This document shows positions 17,311 through 27,193 of a stretch of 64,000 nucleotides of DNA, piece by piece (position 1 is the stretch's first letter; each line of letters begins with the position of its first letter). The position numbers and the translations under genes are program-made. Below the pieces are notes generated by a model. That model saw only the letters and a program-made list of their open reading frames with translations, made no database searches and was not told where the DNA came from. Origin of the DNA: Cytophagaceae bacterium ABcell3 (GTDB lineage Bacteria; Bacteroidota; Bacteroidia; Cytophagales; Cytophagaceae); contig CP133159.1 of the NCBI GenBank assembly GCA_030913385.1, positions 2,688,584 to 2,752,583 on the forward strand, written 5' to 3'.

Positions 17311-20300
17311 TTAAACCAGAGACCTTAAGTCAACCGGCACAACCCTCGACACGCCTTGCTCAACCATCGTAATCCCATATATCACATCCGTGCTAGCCAT
17401 TGTTCTTTTGTTATGAGTAACAATAATAAATTGTGAGTCAGCAGAGAACTTTCGGATGATGTTGTTGAACTTATCTATGTTTGCATCGTCCAGAGGAGCG
17501 TCAACCTCATCAAAAATACAGAAAGGCGCAGGTTTGATAAGGTAAATAGCAAACAAAAGCGAAATAGCGGTCAGTGTTTTTTCACCTCCTGATAACTGGT
17601 TGATGGTCAAAGGGCGTTTGCCTTTTGGTTTTGCTATAATTTCTATCGATGAGTCTAACGGATTGTCAGGGTTTGTTAGACGTAGGTCGCAACTATCTTC
17701 TTCAGAAAACAATGACCGGAATACAAGGATAAAGTTTTCACGGATATTGTTGTAGGCTTCCATGAAAGTCTCTTTGGCTACTTGGTCAATTTCAGAAATC
17801 GTGTCCAATAGAGACTTTTTAGCATTGGTAAGGTCTTCTTTTTGGGTGGTGATAAACTGGAACCTCTCCTGAATTTCATTGTAAGCTTCCATGGCCATAG
17901 GGTTGATTGGGCCAATTCTGTCCATTTGGCCTTTTATTTTTTCAACCTTTTCCCTTAGTTCCTGTTCTGGTGGCAGTTCTTCGCTTACTTCTTCTTTCAA
18001 TACTTCATCTAAATCCACATTGAATTCTACGCTTAACCGTTCCTTTACAGAAGTAAGGGCAAGTTTGTTTTCGTTTAGTTGGCCCTGGATATCTTGCACC
18101 AAGTTATCTGAAGACTCTTTTTGCTTGCGCAGTTCACGAGATATATTTTCCAGTTCTTCTATATCGTTTCTTGAGGCATAATATTCTTTTTCGGCTTCAT
18201 TGACACCTTGTTCAATGTTTTCCTTTTCTTGATACATGGAAACCAGCTCGTCGTCATTGAGGTCAGCCCTTTCCAGTAATGCTTTAATTTCCTGGTCCGT
18301 CTTTTTGGCTTCCTCCTGATTCTTTTCTATTCTAGCTTTGCTTGCTTCAAAAGCATTTTTCTTATAGGATATCTCCTGTGTGGTGCTGTTTACTTTATTT
18401 TGATGTTGATGATATAGAATGTTTTCTTCGTTAAACTTAGCCGTTTTTTTATTCTGATTATCTGTTTCAGCTTGAAGGTTTTGGTTTGCCTCTGCCAAAC
18501 GTTCTTCTAAGTCTTGAAGCAAGGATTTTTCTTCTTGTGCTTTAGGAGAACTTTCCTTTATAGACTCTTCCAGTTGATTGATTTTTTCAAGTATGTCTTC
18601 CCGGCGTAAAGTATTAGTATTAATCAACTCCTCAAACTGCTCCTTGCGGGTTTTCAGGGTAACATATTCTTCGTTTATTTGGCTAATTTCTCTCCTAAGT
18701 TTATCAATTTGTTCCGAAAGGGAGTTCTGTTTAAGTTTTTCAAGCTCGCTCTGCTTTTGTTTTAAAGCTGTTTTTGTTTTTTCTTGTTTGGACTTAAGTT
18801 CTTTAATTTCTTTTTCCAGGTTTTCCAGATTTTTTGCCCTACCGATCCTTTTTCCTTCAAAAAGACCCACCGAACCACCAGAAATGCTGTAGCGCCGCTT
18901 AATGATTTTTCCGCTTTGGGTGATAAAGGTACTGTCCTCTGATTCCGGCATTTTCTCCTGTTGCCGAGTTACGATATAGACATTGTCCAGTAAGTAGTTT
19001 ACCAAGCCTTTGTACTTACTGTCATATTCTGCAATGTCCAGCGCTGCCATGCAGTTTTCATACTGGAGCAGTGGACTTGACTGGTATTTGTCAAAATAGG
19101 AGAGTACAAAGAAATTGGCTTTCCCTTTTGCCGAGTCACTTAGGAGGTTTACAGCCTGATAAGCTTGGTCGGGAGTTTCCACTACATAGTAGTTCATGTA
19201 GGGTTCTAGGTAATTTTCGAAAGCTATTCTATAACTTTCATCACAGGTCAGGATATCAGAGAGCAAAAGGCTTTCTTTTCCCCAAGAAGCTTGCTTTTTT
19301 AGGAACTTGATTGCGTCTGGAAACCCTTCCAAATTTTCGACCATTGACTTGGTCAGGTTAAATTCATTCTGCCTTGCATCTGTTTTCCGTGATGTGTCAT
19401 TAAGTTCATCACGAATGAGGGTCAAGTGGTCTTCTAGGTTCTTAATCTGCTCTTTAATGTCCTCTTCTTGCTTTTGAAGAGATGAAAAGGCGGCGTTTTT
19501 CTCTGCCAGTAAACTTTCTTTTTCTTTAATCTTCTCGGCAAAATCATTGAGTTTGCCCTCATTGTTTGAAGTGTCAGTAGCGGTCTTTTCTAGCTCTTGC
19601 TTTAATGAAGAAAGTTGAATGTTGTTTATCTCTATAGATTTATTTAGCTGATAAACTTCTTCTTGCTTTCTCCTTACCTGATTATTTAAGACCGTTACCT
19701 CTTCACGCAGCGTATTAGTGAGTTGCTTTTGATCCTCAGCTTCTTGCTGAAATATTTGAATACGTGCCTCTATTTCAGCAAACTGCTTTTCCTGTACCTC
19801 CAGCTCTTTTTCCAAGCTTCGCATGCTGAATTCAGCCCTTTCATTGCTTTTTCTGTCTTGTTCTATTTGCTCATATACAGTCGCAAGCTTTTCGTTTAGA
19901 AAGTTAAGGCGCTCATTCTTTATCTTTTTCTCACTTTCGTAATGCCTAATCTTGTTGACATGTTCATTCAGTGTTTTTTGTCTACTGGAAAGTAGTTTTT
20001 CTTTATTGACCAGGTCAGATTTCAGTTTCTCTGCTTCACTTTCTTTCTCAGCAATTTTAGATTGGATAGACAGCCTTAAATCGCTTTCTTTCTCAAACTG
20101 TTTCTTTAAGGCTGACAAAGCTTCTTGCTGTTGGTTTACTGTTGCTCTGGCAAACTGTATACTAGCTGTTTTGTATTCTTCTTTGATCCTAAAGTATTTC
20201 TCTGTTTGTTTTGCTTGTTTTTCAAGGCTTTTGAGGTTTTTTCCTATTTCAAAAAGCAGGTCTTCAACCCTTTCCAGGTCTTTGTCTGTGTCCTCTAGCT

Positions 20301-20838
20301 TTCTGATGGTCTCTTTTTTCCTTATTTTAAACTTAGATATCCCAGCCGCTTCTTCAAAAAGCCCTCTTCTTGAGTTTTCTTTATCGTTGAGGATATCGTC
20401 CACCATTTTTAATTCAATGATGGCATAACTGTCTGACCCAACACCAGTGTCCAGGAATAAATTAGTTATGTCTTTAAGCCTGCATGTTACACCATTTAAA
20501 AGATATTCGCCTTCACCAGACCTGTAGTACCGCCTTGAGATGGTTACTTGGGAGTATTCGGTAGGAAGTAGGTTTTTAGTGTTGTTAAAAGTCAAGCTAA
20601 CCTCAGCCATTTGGGTAGGCTTTCGTGTTTTTGTCCCATTAAAGATGATGTTTTCCATCTTTTCAGAACGGAGGGCTCGTGTTTTCTGCTCCCCCAGCAC
20701 CCATCTAATGGCATCCACTACATTGGATTTTCCGCATCCATTGGGGCCAACTATACCAGTTATTCCTTCATTGAAGTTTATAACAATTCTGTCGCCAAAA
20801 CTTTTAAATCCTTTTATCTCAAGTTTACTGAGTTGCAT
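17311..20838 (-). CDS. smc: Chromosome segregation protein SMC
   Basis: An 1175-residue SMC ATPase of standard length. Walker A is GPNGCGKS (residues 31-38), followed by a long coiled coil, a hinge domain at about 500-680, and a second coiled coil. The ABC signature LSGGEKT is near residue 1080, with Walker B FCIFDEVDAPLDD just after it. It acts with ScpA and ScpB (not in this window) to condense and separate chromosomes. It is monocistronic, and the ATG is unambiguous. An upstream gap of about 120 bases holds its promoter region, but no strong box is visible there. Confidence 0.98.
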   Translation of the reverse strand: MQLSKLEIKGFKSFGDRIVINFNEGITGIVGPNGCGKSNVVDAIRWVLGEQKTRALRSEKMENIIFNGTKTRKPTQMAEVSLTFNNTKNLLPTEYSQVTISRRYYRSGEGEYLLNGVTCRLKDITNLFLDTGVGSDSYAIIELKMVDDILNDKENSRRGLFEEAAGISKFKIRKKETIRKLEDTDKDLERVEDLLFEIGKNLKSLEKQAKQTEKYFRIKEEYKTASIQFARATVNQQQEALSALKKQFEKESDLRLSIQSKIAEKESEAEKLKSDLVNKEKLLSSRQKTLNEHVNKIRHYESEKKIKNERLNFLNEKLATVYEQIEQDRKSNERAEFSMRSLEKELEVQEKQFAEIEARIQIFQQEAEDQKQLTNTLREEVTVLNNQVRRKQEEVYQLNKSIEINNIQLSSLKQELEKTATDTSNNEGKLNDFAEKIKEKESLLAEKNAAFSSLQKQEEDIKEQIKNLEDHLTLIRDELNDTSRKTDARQNEFNLTKSMVENLEGFPDAIKFLKKQASWGKESLLLSDILTCDESYRIAFENYLEPYMNYYVVETPDQAYQAVNLLSDSAKGKANFFVLSYFDKYQSSPLLQYENCMAALDIAEYDSKYKGLVNYLLDNVYIVTRQQEKMPESEDSTFITQSGKIIKRRYSISGGSVGLFEGKRIGRAKNLENLEKEIKELKSKQEKTKTALKQKQSELEKLKQNSLSEQIDKLRREISQINEEYVTLKTRKEQFEELINTNTLRREDILEKINQLEESIKESSPKAQEEKSLLQDLEERLAEANQNLQAETDNQNKKTAKFNEENILYHQHQNKVNSTTQEISYKKNAFEASKARIEKNQEEAKKTDQEIKALLERADLNDDELVSMYQEKENIEQGVNEAEKEYYASRNDIEELENISRELRKQKESSDNLVQDIQGQLNENKLALTSVKERLSVEFNVDLDEVLKEEVSEELPPEQELREKVEKIKGQMDRIGPINPMAMEAYNEIQERFQFITTQKEDLTNAKKSLLDTISEIDQVAKETFMEAYNNIRENFILVFRSLFSEEDSCDLRLTNPDNPLDSSIEIIAKPKGKRPLTINQLSGGEKTLTAISLLFAIYLIKPAPFCIFDEVDAPLDDANIDKFNNIIRKFSADSQFIIVTHNKRTMASTDVIYGITMVEQGVSRVVPVDLRSLV

Positions 20839-20960
20839 GCTTATTTAAAATTGAGAGAGAATACAAATTTAAATATTAATTTCTATTGATTGGTATATGT
20901 AAGGATAAGTTTGTTTAAGGAGTTCTGAAAAATACTTATGGGCTAGGGTTTTTGTACATT

Positions 20961-21716
20961 TTATTCATCTTCGGTAAAATCATAATAATATATTTCTTTC
21001 AGAAAAAAATGGTCTACCTGGAGCCTATACCAAACGGATACATCCTTGCTGTTAAATTGTGCTGGCTTAAAAAGTCCTTTCTTTTTTATTAATCTGACCG
21101 TCTTTTTTAGCAACTGCTTTTCATGCTCCTCAACATGATCAGGTTTTACCTGCTTTACCTTTCCTGTGCTATCAATTTCAAAACGGACTATAAAAGATAG
21201 TTCGCCTTTGGGTTCGGCTTTAGAAAAAGACTTTTTTAGTTTCGCATATAGGTGTTTTTCAAGAACCCTTTCCTTACCCAAATATTTGGGTGGTAAATAC
21301 CCAAGTTTTTTTGCGTCTAAACTATCAGCTTCCTGCTCTATCTTTTTTAAGAAGTTTTCTCCGAACCTTTGATCAAGGATATCTTCTGACCGTTTTATAA
21401 AACAACAACTTTCTGTGTTTAGTATTTTGCATCCTGTGCTATATGGAGTTAACCCATACTTTTTTTGTAGCAAATAGTGATAAGTTTTAATAATAGTAGG
21501 ACTGAAGGTAGTATATCCTATTCTTAGGTAATAATCTTTTGTTTTTGACATAGAGTCAGCCTTCTGAATACCTTTTTTGCATTTATCCTCTTCACCCCCC
21601 CTGAAGTTACAATCTTTTGCATATTGATAAATGGCTTTATCGCTGTTTATAGTTTGCCCTGGCAGACTATAAAAGAATGATAGATAGAAGATAGCTGAAA
21701 CGAAAATCTTTGACAT
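20961..21716 (-). CDS. Secreted protein with a TonB-like C-terminal domain
   Basis: A 251-residue protein with a signal peptide (MSKIFVSAIFYLSFFYSLPG). The C-terminal ~90 residues (GELSFIVRFEIDSTGKVKQV...) resemble the TonB C-terminal fold found in many free-standing Bacteroidota periplasmic proteins. The middle has two cysteine-rich spots (CNFRGGEEDKC and GCKILNTESCC) that could form disulphides. It lacks a TonB membrane anchor and proline-rich stretch, so it is not a classical TonB. Its role is unknown. It lies downstream of no obvious partner, and the smc gene start is 123 bases past its stop. Confidence 0.6.
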   Translation of the reverse strand: MSKIFVSAIFYLSFFYSLPGQTINSDKAIYQYAKDCNFRGGEEDKCKKGIQKADSMSKTKDYYLRIGYTTFSPTIIKTYHYLLQKKYGLTPYSTGCKILNTESCCFIKRSEDILDQRFGENFLKKIEQEADSLDAKKLGYLPPKYLGKERVLEKHLYAKLKKSFSKAEPKGELSFIVRFEIDSTGKVKQVKPDHVEEHEKQLLKKTVRLIKKKGLFKPAQFNSKDVSVWYRLQVDHFFLKEIYYYDFTEDE

Positions 21717-22019
21717 TCTATACTTGGTCTAAACTCTTTGGTTTACATGTAGGAAGCGCAAATTTACATAATTAAGTATTCTATTTTTGAAATATGAGTT
21801 CTCTATGATATATAGCATAGGGCGTTACGAAAAACGCTTAAAATTTGATTGGATATAGTTTTTTTTAATGGTGCAATGTGTTGTATATTAATTATTTAAG
21901 TTCTTGCCTATAATCTTTTTCCATTTATAGTGAACCCTCAAAGACCTTCAGGGTTAAAAGGTGCGTGTGTTTGTCATATTTTTTTGTAGGCAAATCACTG
22001 AAATTTTTTAGATTTGCAT
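21717..22019. other. Intergenic region between divergent genes
   Basis: This 303-bp AT-rich gap separates two divergent genes. It holds one TAnnTTTG-type box on the plus strand (TATTTTTG, 21782-21789) and one small hairpin (AACCCT at 21933-21938 pairing with AGGGTT at 21950-21955). Nothing else was recognised, and no short gene is evident. Confidence 0.4.
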
Positions 22020-22571
22020 ATGGGAGAAGATATAAAGCTTTATGTATATGTGGTGTTGCTGATCATATACTTTATTTATCAGTTTATGAAAGGCACCAAG
22101 AAAAGTAAGGAAACCCCGCTTCCTGAAGAAGAGCCTCAACAGCAGCCACAGCGTCCAGTGGAACAGCGTCCACAACACTGGGAAGAACGACAGGATAAAG
22201 CTCCTGAACCTAAACCTGTTTTTTCTTTTGAAGACATTCTTCAGGAAATCGAAAGGGGGAGGGAAAGGGTAGAAGAGCCAAGACCTAAACCTCAAAAGAG
22301 TAGCCAAGAGAGCACTGAGGAAACTCCAAAGCAAATACCTAAACTAAAGGCTGAGAAGCTTAAAAAAACAGAAAATTTAAGCGAGCAATATAAAAGTTCA
22401 CGTCGTCAGTATAAGTCACAGGCAGAGCAAAAAAGAAGAGAACCTGAGTCAACAGAAGAAAGTAAAAAGCCACTTGCTTATGGCCATGTACTGGAAATGC
22501 TGAAAAATCCACAGAGTGCCAAAGAAGCTTTTATTTTAAGCGAGGTGTTCAACAGAAAATATAAAGACTAA
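22020..22571 (+). CDS. Membrane-anchored charged protein of unknown function
   Basis: A 183-residue protein starting at the ATG at 22020 (a TTG lies two codons earlier). One membrane segment (YVYVVLLIIYFIYQFM) is followed by a long low-complexity tail rich in P, E, Q, K and R, with no cysteine. The last ~35 residues (AYGHVLEMLKNPQSAKEAFILSEVFNRKY) are more ordered, and similar endings recur in short Bacteroidota anchored proteins. The orientation puts the charged tail probably in the cytoplasm. No function is known. The gene stands alone between a divergent gene and a glycosyltransferase. Confidence 0.65.
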   Translation: MGEDIKLYVYVVLLIIYFIYQFMKGTKKSKETPLPEEEPQQQPQRPVEQRPQHWEERQDKAPEPKPVFSFEDILQEIERGRERVEEPRPKPQKSSQESTEETPKQIPKLKAEKLKKTENLSEQYKSSRRQYKSQAEQKRREPESTEESKKPLAYGHVLEMLKNPQSAKEAFILSEVFNRKYKD

Positions 22572-22745
22572 CGCACGGCCTCTATTTTGTCGTTGTGGCT
22601 TTCTTTGGTAGTTAAAGAAGCCTTACATTGTGGGGCATATGTGCCTGTCTATATTATCATAGCTGTAAAAGCAGTCTTTTCTCTAATGTTTTTTTAGTTT
22701 TGTATTTAATCAAAACTCATATCCGCTTAATAAAAATACTTTCAT

Positions 22746-24077
22746 ATGTCTAAGAAATTACTTTTTGCTACCGCTCCTTTTGATGGACACTTTAACCCTT
22801 TGACTGGTTTGGCAATGCACCTTAAGGAGCAGGGGTTTGAAGTGCGCTGGTACACTGGTAGTCATTATGCAGACAAGTTACGTAAGCTTGATATTTCCCA
22901 TTATGCTACAAAAAGGGCTAAAGAGTTAACTCAAGATACCCTCGATGATGTCTTTCCAGAAAGAGCAAAGCTTAAAAGTACTGTAAAAAAGATCAAGTTC
23001 GATATTAAGAACGTGTTTATTGGACGGTCGCCGGAGTACTATGAGGATGTTAAAGAAATCAAAGAATCGTATGATTTTGATTTGGTTGTTTGTGACTCTG
23101 GATTTGCAGCTAATTATCTGATAAAAAATTTACTCAACATACCAGTAATATGTGTAGGGGTAATGCCTCTCATGGAGTCCTCAAAGGACCTAGCCCCTTA
23201 TGGATTGGGCATTGCGCCTGAAGAAGGTGCCGTAGCCAAAATTAAACAAGGGCTTATGAGGTTTATGTCCAAGAATATGATTTTCAAAGAGGGGACGGTA
23301 GAGTTCAATAAAATATTAAAAAAGTATGGGCTGGAGCCGGTTAATGATGTGATTTTTGATGTTGCCGTCAGGTACCCTAGCCTTTTTCTTCAAAGTGGTG
23401 TGCTAGGGTTTGAATATAAGAGGAGCGATATGAGCCATAAAGTTAAATTTGTTGGGCCTTTGCTACCTTATAAGAAACCTACTGCTGAAAATACTTTTGA
23501 GCATGAAGAGAAGTTGTCAAAATACGACAAGGTAATTTTGGTTTCTCAGGGGACAGTAGACAACAAAGAGCCTGAAAAGTTGATGATACCTGCTTTAGAA
23601 GCTTTAAAAGACTCAAATAGTTTGGTAATTGTTGCAACAGGAGGGGCTAACACTGAAGAAATACGGAACAAGTATGGTAAAGATAATATTATTGTAGAAG
23701 ATTTTGTTGACTTTGATTATATCATGCCTAAATGTGACTTGTATATAACCAACGGAGGTTATGGTAGCACGCTTATGGCCTTGTCGCATGGTGTTCCTTT
23801 GGTCGCTGCTGGGTTGAATGAAGGTAAAAATGAAATTACTGCTAGGATAGGTTATTTTAAACTAGGAGTGAATTTGGGTACAGATACGCCTACATCAGCG
23901 CAGTTGGGCAAAGCGGTTAGGGATGTGTTGTCTAATAAAGTATATGCACAAAATGTAGAAAAGTTAAGCAAAGAGTTCCAAGAGTATGATGCTTACCAAG
24001 TATGTGAGAAATATATTAATGATGTAATATCGGCTTCCCAAACAAAAGGAAGACATGAAGAAGTTATCGTAAATTAA
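22746..24077 (+). CDS. UGT/MGT-type glycosyltransferase (GT1)
   Basis: A 443-residue GT-B enzyme of family GT1, related to macrolide and flavonoid glycosyltransferases. The N-terminal acceptor half opens with LFATAPFDGHFNPLTGLA. The C-terminal donor half has VILVSQGTVDN, then the nucleotide-sugar motif ITNGGYGSTLMALSHGVPLVAAG, which replaces the usual HGG with NGG. It would move a sugar from a nucleotide sugar to a small molecule or lipid in the cytoplasm. A TAGTTTTG box (22695-22702) upstream may be the -7 element. A good terminator follows. The acceptor is unknown. Confidence 0.88.
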   Translation: MSKKLLFATAPFDGHFNPLTGLAMHLKEQGFEVRWYTGSHYADKLRKLDISHYATKRAKELTQDTLDDVFPERAKLKSTVKKIKFDIKNVFIGRSPEYYEDVKEIKESYDFDLVVCDSGFAANYLIKNLLNIPVICVGVMPLMESSKDLAPYGLGIAPEEGAVAKIKQGLMRFMSKNMIFKEGTVEFNKILKKYGLEPVNDVIFDVAVRYPSLFLQSGVLGFEYKRSDMSHKVKFVGPLLPYKKPTAENTFEHEEKLSKYDKVILVSQGTVDNKEPEKLMIPALEALKDSNSLVIVATGGANTEEIRNKYGKDNIIVEDFVDFDYIMPKCDLYITNGGYGSTLMALSHGVPLVAAGLNEGKNEITARIGYFKLGVNLGTDTPTSAQLGKAVRDVLSNKVYAQNVEKLSKEFQEYDAYQVCEKYINDVISASQTKGRHEEVIVN

Positions 24078-24097
24078 TTTTTTTTAACAACCTTTAA

Positions 24098-24127
24098 AGC
24101 CGGCTTGGACTCCCAGTCGGCTTTTTT
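24098..24127 (+). terminator. Rho-independent terminator after the glycosyltransferase gene
   Basis: An 8-bp stem AGCCGGCT / AGTCGGCT (one G-U pair) with a 9-base loop is followed by six Ts. It lies 20 bases after the stop, between convergent genes. Confidence 0.85.
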
Positions 24128-24129
24128 AC

Positions 24130-25608
24130 TTATTTCCTTTGACGGAGTTTTTTTAAGTCTTTCAATGGGGTCAAATCTGTGATGTTTTCCCGTGTAATAG
24201 GATTTGCTGTTAGTTCTTTCCTGTACTTTACTGCTTCTGGTTGCTCTGCATTATTAAATTGTTGTTGGTCGATAGGCGATTTTTCAAGAACCAGTAATTC
24301 CCAGTAACTGTCAGCATGAAAAGTTAGCTGAAGGTCCATTTTTATTTCACTCAACTTTTTATCAATAAGAAAACGTTTTTGATTTTTCGTAATTGATATT
24401 GTCCGCTCTATAGAAGCTGTTTCATGTTCCCTGGCAGCTATGTACTTTACGTAATAGCCAGAAGTATCTTTTTCAAAGACCACACGAGCTTGTTTAAAAT
24501 CCATAGAATGGCCTACTCCAAACATTTGAAACTTTTCTGTTTGTTTGTCCTGGGCATAGGCAAAATCTAGCTGAAGAATAGCATAATCAGACGTTGAGAC
24601 GTACATTTTACCTTCAAATAAACCCTTTTTCTTAGGCGAGAAATCAATTTTATAAGTTTGTTGATTGTTGAGGTGCGTCAACTCCAGTGTGTAATTGTAT
24701 TTCTTAGGGTTGTTTAAGAATTCCCAGTTCTTGCTTTCGATGTTGGCATAGTCTCTTATCAAAAGCATAATATCAGCTTTAACATATTTTGTTGGTGCTG
24801 TTATGTGTACCGTATCTGTCTTGTTAGATTCCCATGCTGCCTTATGCTCACTGTTTCCATGAAACTTTCGACTTAATATTCCAGTACGTATTTTATAATA
24901 AACTTCTTCATTGTCAATGGTTTCTTCAATGTCTTTGAAAAAATCTGACAATTCAATGCCAAATTCTTTCATTAATTTCTGCTCGGACGCACTCTCTAAA
25001 GAAATACCATCGATTGGTACCAGTTTGGCTTCTTGATTGTAAGTGTATAGGTCAACTATAGCATTTTGGTATTCTACAAATTCATTGGGTAGTTTTCTGT
25101 ATAGGTCTAAGAATGTTTTCTTATCCATCCCAGCAAAGTTTGACCTCTTTAGATTGATTTGATTATCTTCGGGAAATGGTATTTTTTCATAGGTGTGAAA
25201 GAATAAACGCTTTTTAGCTGGTCCTGATGATAGGTTTTTTATAAAGTTTTGTTGGGCTATCTGTACCACCTCTTTCGCTGTTAGTGAATTGGCAAGTACC
25301 TGTACCTCGTCTAAAAGCATGTCACTAGGCTGTAAGAATACATTGCTTACGTCCTGATTGGCTGCCATTTTTAGCGTTTCATATCCAAGGAGGGAAAATT
25401 CTAATGTGTCTTCTGGGGCAATATTTTTTATTACAAATCGGCCGAGGCTGTCTGTCGTATAAGTTCTTCCTTTTCCTGAAATATCGATATTGGCATAAGC
25501 AAGAGGCTCTTTGCTGACAGCATCCAGCAGTACACCTGAAATGGGATTGCCGGAGGCGAATAGCTTCAGAACAAAAAAGAGTGCTAATATGGTCAGCCGA
25601 TATTTCAT
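24130..25608 (-). CDS. Secreted carboxypeptidase-regulatory-like domain protein
   Basis: A 492-residue protein with a signal peptide (RLTILALFFVLKLFASG). A CarboxypepD_reg-like beta-sandwich follows (about residues 22-95: SGVLLDAVSKEPLAYANI...LEFSLLGYE), the domain that begins many TonB-dependent receptors and DUF5686 proteins. The remaining ~390 residues form a beta-rich region of the kind seen in DUF5686/DUF4894-like cell-surface proteins of Bacteroidota, but no outer-membrane barrel is obvious. It is probably periplasmic or attached to the outer membrane. The function is unknown. The gene is convergent with the glycosyltransferase gene and appears monocistronic. Confidence 0.72.
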   Translation of the reverse strand: MKYRLTILALFFVLKLFASGNPISGVLLDAVSKEPLAYANIDISGKGRTYTTDSLGRFVIKNIAPEDTLEFSLLGYETLKMAANQDVSNVFLQPSDMLLDEVQVLANSLTAKEVVQIAQQNFIKNLSSGPAKKRLFFHTYEKIPFPEDNQINLKRSNFAGMDKKTFLDLYRKLPNEFVEYQNAIVDLYTYNQEAKLVPIDGISLESASEQKLMKEFGIELSDFFKDIEETIDNEEVYYKIRTGILSRKFHGNSEHKAAWESNKTDTVHITAPTKYVKADIMLLIRDYANIESKNWEFLNNPKKYNYTLELTHLNNQQTYKIDFSPKKKGLFEGKMYVSTSDYAILQLDFAYAQDKQTEKFQMFGVGHSMDFKQARVVFEKDTSGYYVKYIAAREHETASIERTISITKNQKRFLIDKKLSEIKMDLQLTFHADSYWELLVLEKSPIDQQQFNNAEQPEAVKYRKELTANPITRENITDLTPLKDLKKLRQRK

Positions 25609-25978
25609 TGTAGCAAATAACGCTTAAATACCCCGTGTAGTTTTCGCTAATTGGTAAGATAAGGTTTTTTGAATATTAGAGGTCAAATTATGTATGTTTT
25701 TTTCTCTTTGTTGAAATTTGGTTAAATGTTTTGTTTTAGAACAAGGGCCATATTCATTAAGGTGTTCTACAGGCAATCAAATTATCCTAAATGATATTTT
25801 TTTTGATCGTAAACTGTTTGCTTAGCTAGTTTAGTTTGTAGCGGTATTTATCCTGTTCAGTATAGATTTTATCGAGTTATTATTTGTGTAATATTTTTTT
25901 AAAACATTTTATCTGTCTATCTTTATTTATTATTCTTTTCTTACTTAAACTGTATTAAACTTTGTAAAAAATTAAACT
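25609..25978. other. 370-bp AT-rich intergenic region
   Basis: The gap lies between divergent genes and is strongly AT-rich. No open frame with a signal peptide or known motif was found, no clear hairpin, and no full promoter of the TTG-N19-TAnnTTTG type. It probably holds the promoters of both flanking genes. Confidence 0.4.
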
Positions 25979-27163
25979 ATGGGAAACAACGACTCTTTTA
26001 CAGAAGTTACTTCTCAATCTTGGCTTTCAAGGCTAGGAGGAGCATTTAAAGGAATTTTATTTGGAATTGTCTGTGTAGTTGGTTCGGTATACCTTCTTTG
26101 GTGGAACGAGGGGAGAGCGGTGAAAACAGCCAAAACCTTGGAGGAAGGTGCAGGTGCGGTAGTCAGTATTGATAACGACAATGTTAACCCTGACCATGAA
26201 GGAGCATTGGTACATTTGACAGGGAAAGCCAATACAGAGGAAATTTTAGAAGATAACTTGTTTGATGTTTCTGTAAATGGGATTAAGCTTAGGAGAAATG
26301 TAGAAATGTATCAGTGGGTAGAGAAGCGCGACAGTAAAAGCGAGAAGAAGCTAGGTGGTTCAGAAGAGACTACTACTACTTATTCTTATGAAAAGTCTTG
26401 GGCTTCTTCACCTGTAAATTCTAATAATTTTAAAAAAACTGAAGGACATGAGAACCCTTCTGAATTTAAATACAAAGCTACTTCCAGGACTGCGTCAAAT
26501 GTTGAGTTAGGGGCATTTAAACTCTCTTCTGGTCTTGTAGACCAAATTAATGCCTTTAAGACGCTTGAACTTGAGTCGGTAGATACTACCAAGGTTCCTA
26601 ATGCCAAGCTGTCTGAAAACGTAATATTTATAGGTGACGACATAAGTAACCCACAGGTGGGAGATATGAAGGTAAGTTTTCAAGTGGTGAGCCCTTCAGA
26701 CGTTAGTTTAATTGCGAGACAGGTAAGCAATAGTTTTGAGCCATATAAAGCAAAGGCAGGGGGAAATGTGTTTATGCTTTCTATGGGTAATGTATCTGCA
26801 GAAAGTATGTTTGATAGCGCTAAGTCTACAAATACTACTACTACTTGGTTGTTGCGTTTTGTTGGCCTGTTTATTATGTATGCTGGTTTTGGAATGGTAT
26901 TAAAGCCTATTTCTGTCATTGGAGATGTTGTTCCTTTTATAGGCAATATTTTAGCTGTAGGAATTGGGATTATTTCTGGACTTGCCTCATTCTCTATTTC
27001 ATTTGTTACTATTTCTTTGGCATGGATTTATTACAGGCCAGTGTTGGGTATTACTTTATTAGTAGTAGGGGGAGCTGCAGCATTTTTTGCTATCCAAAAA
27101 ATTAATGAAAAGAAAAAGCTTAAAGAAGCTCAGAAAGCGTCAGAAAGCGCTCCGGCGGTATAA
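25979..27163 (+). CDS. TMEM43-family membrane protein
   Basis: A 394-residue protein closely matching the TMEM43 (LUMA, DUF1625) family known from animals. Shared blocks are WNEGRAVKTAKTLEEG after the first membrane segment (about residues 22-43), LVHLTGKA, LRRNVEMYQWVE, YSYEKSW, NFKKTEGHENPSEF and the late VGDMKVSFQV. About three membrane segments follow near the C-terminus, then a charged tail. In animals the protein sits in the endoplasmic reticulum and inner nuclear membrane. The bacterial role is unknown. The gene is alone, and its 3' end shares a long palindromic terminator with the efflux operon. Confidence 0.9.
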   Translation: MGNNDSFTEVTSQSWLSRLGGAFKGILFGIVCVVGSVYLLWWNEGRAVKTAKTLEEGAGAVVSIDNDNVNPDHEGALVHLTGKANTEEILEDNLFDVSVNGIKLRRNVEMYQWVEKRDSKSEKKLGGSEETTTTYSYEKSWASSPVNSNNFKKTEGHENPSEFKYKATSRTASNVELGAFKLSSGLVDQINAFKTLELESVDTTKVPNAKLSENVIFIGDDISNPQVGDMKVSFQVVSPSDVSLIARQVSNSFEPYKAKAGGNVFMLSMGNVSAESMFDSAKSTNTTTTWLLRFVGLFIMYAGFGMVLKPISVIGDVVPFIGNILAVGIGIISGLASFSISFVTISLAWIYYRPVLGITLLVVGGAAAFFAIQKINEKKKLKEAQKASESAPAV

Positions 27164-27193
27164 TGCTATTTGATGTTTTATAAAGGTTCTTTA

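Noticed and set aside
22008-22334. A 108-residue minus-strand frame rich in F, L and R
   Set aside because: It is the reverse of the proline/glutamate-rich region of the 22020-22571 gene, whose membrane anchor and start are more credible.
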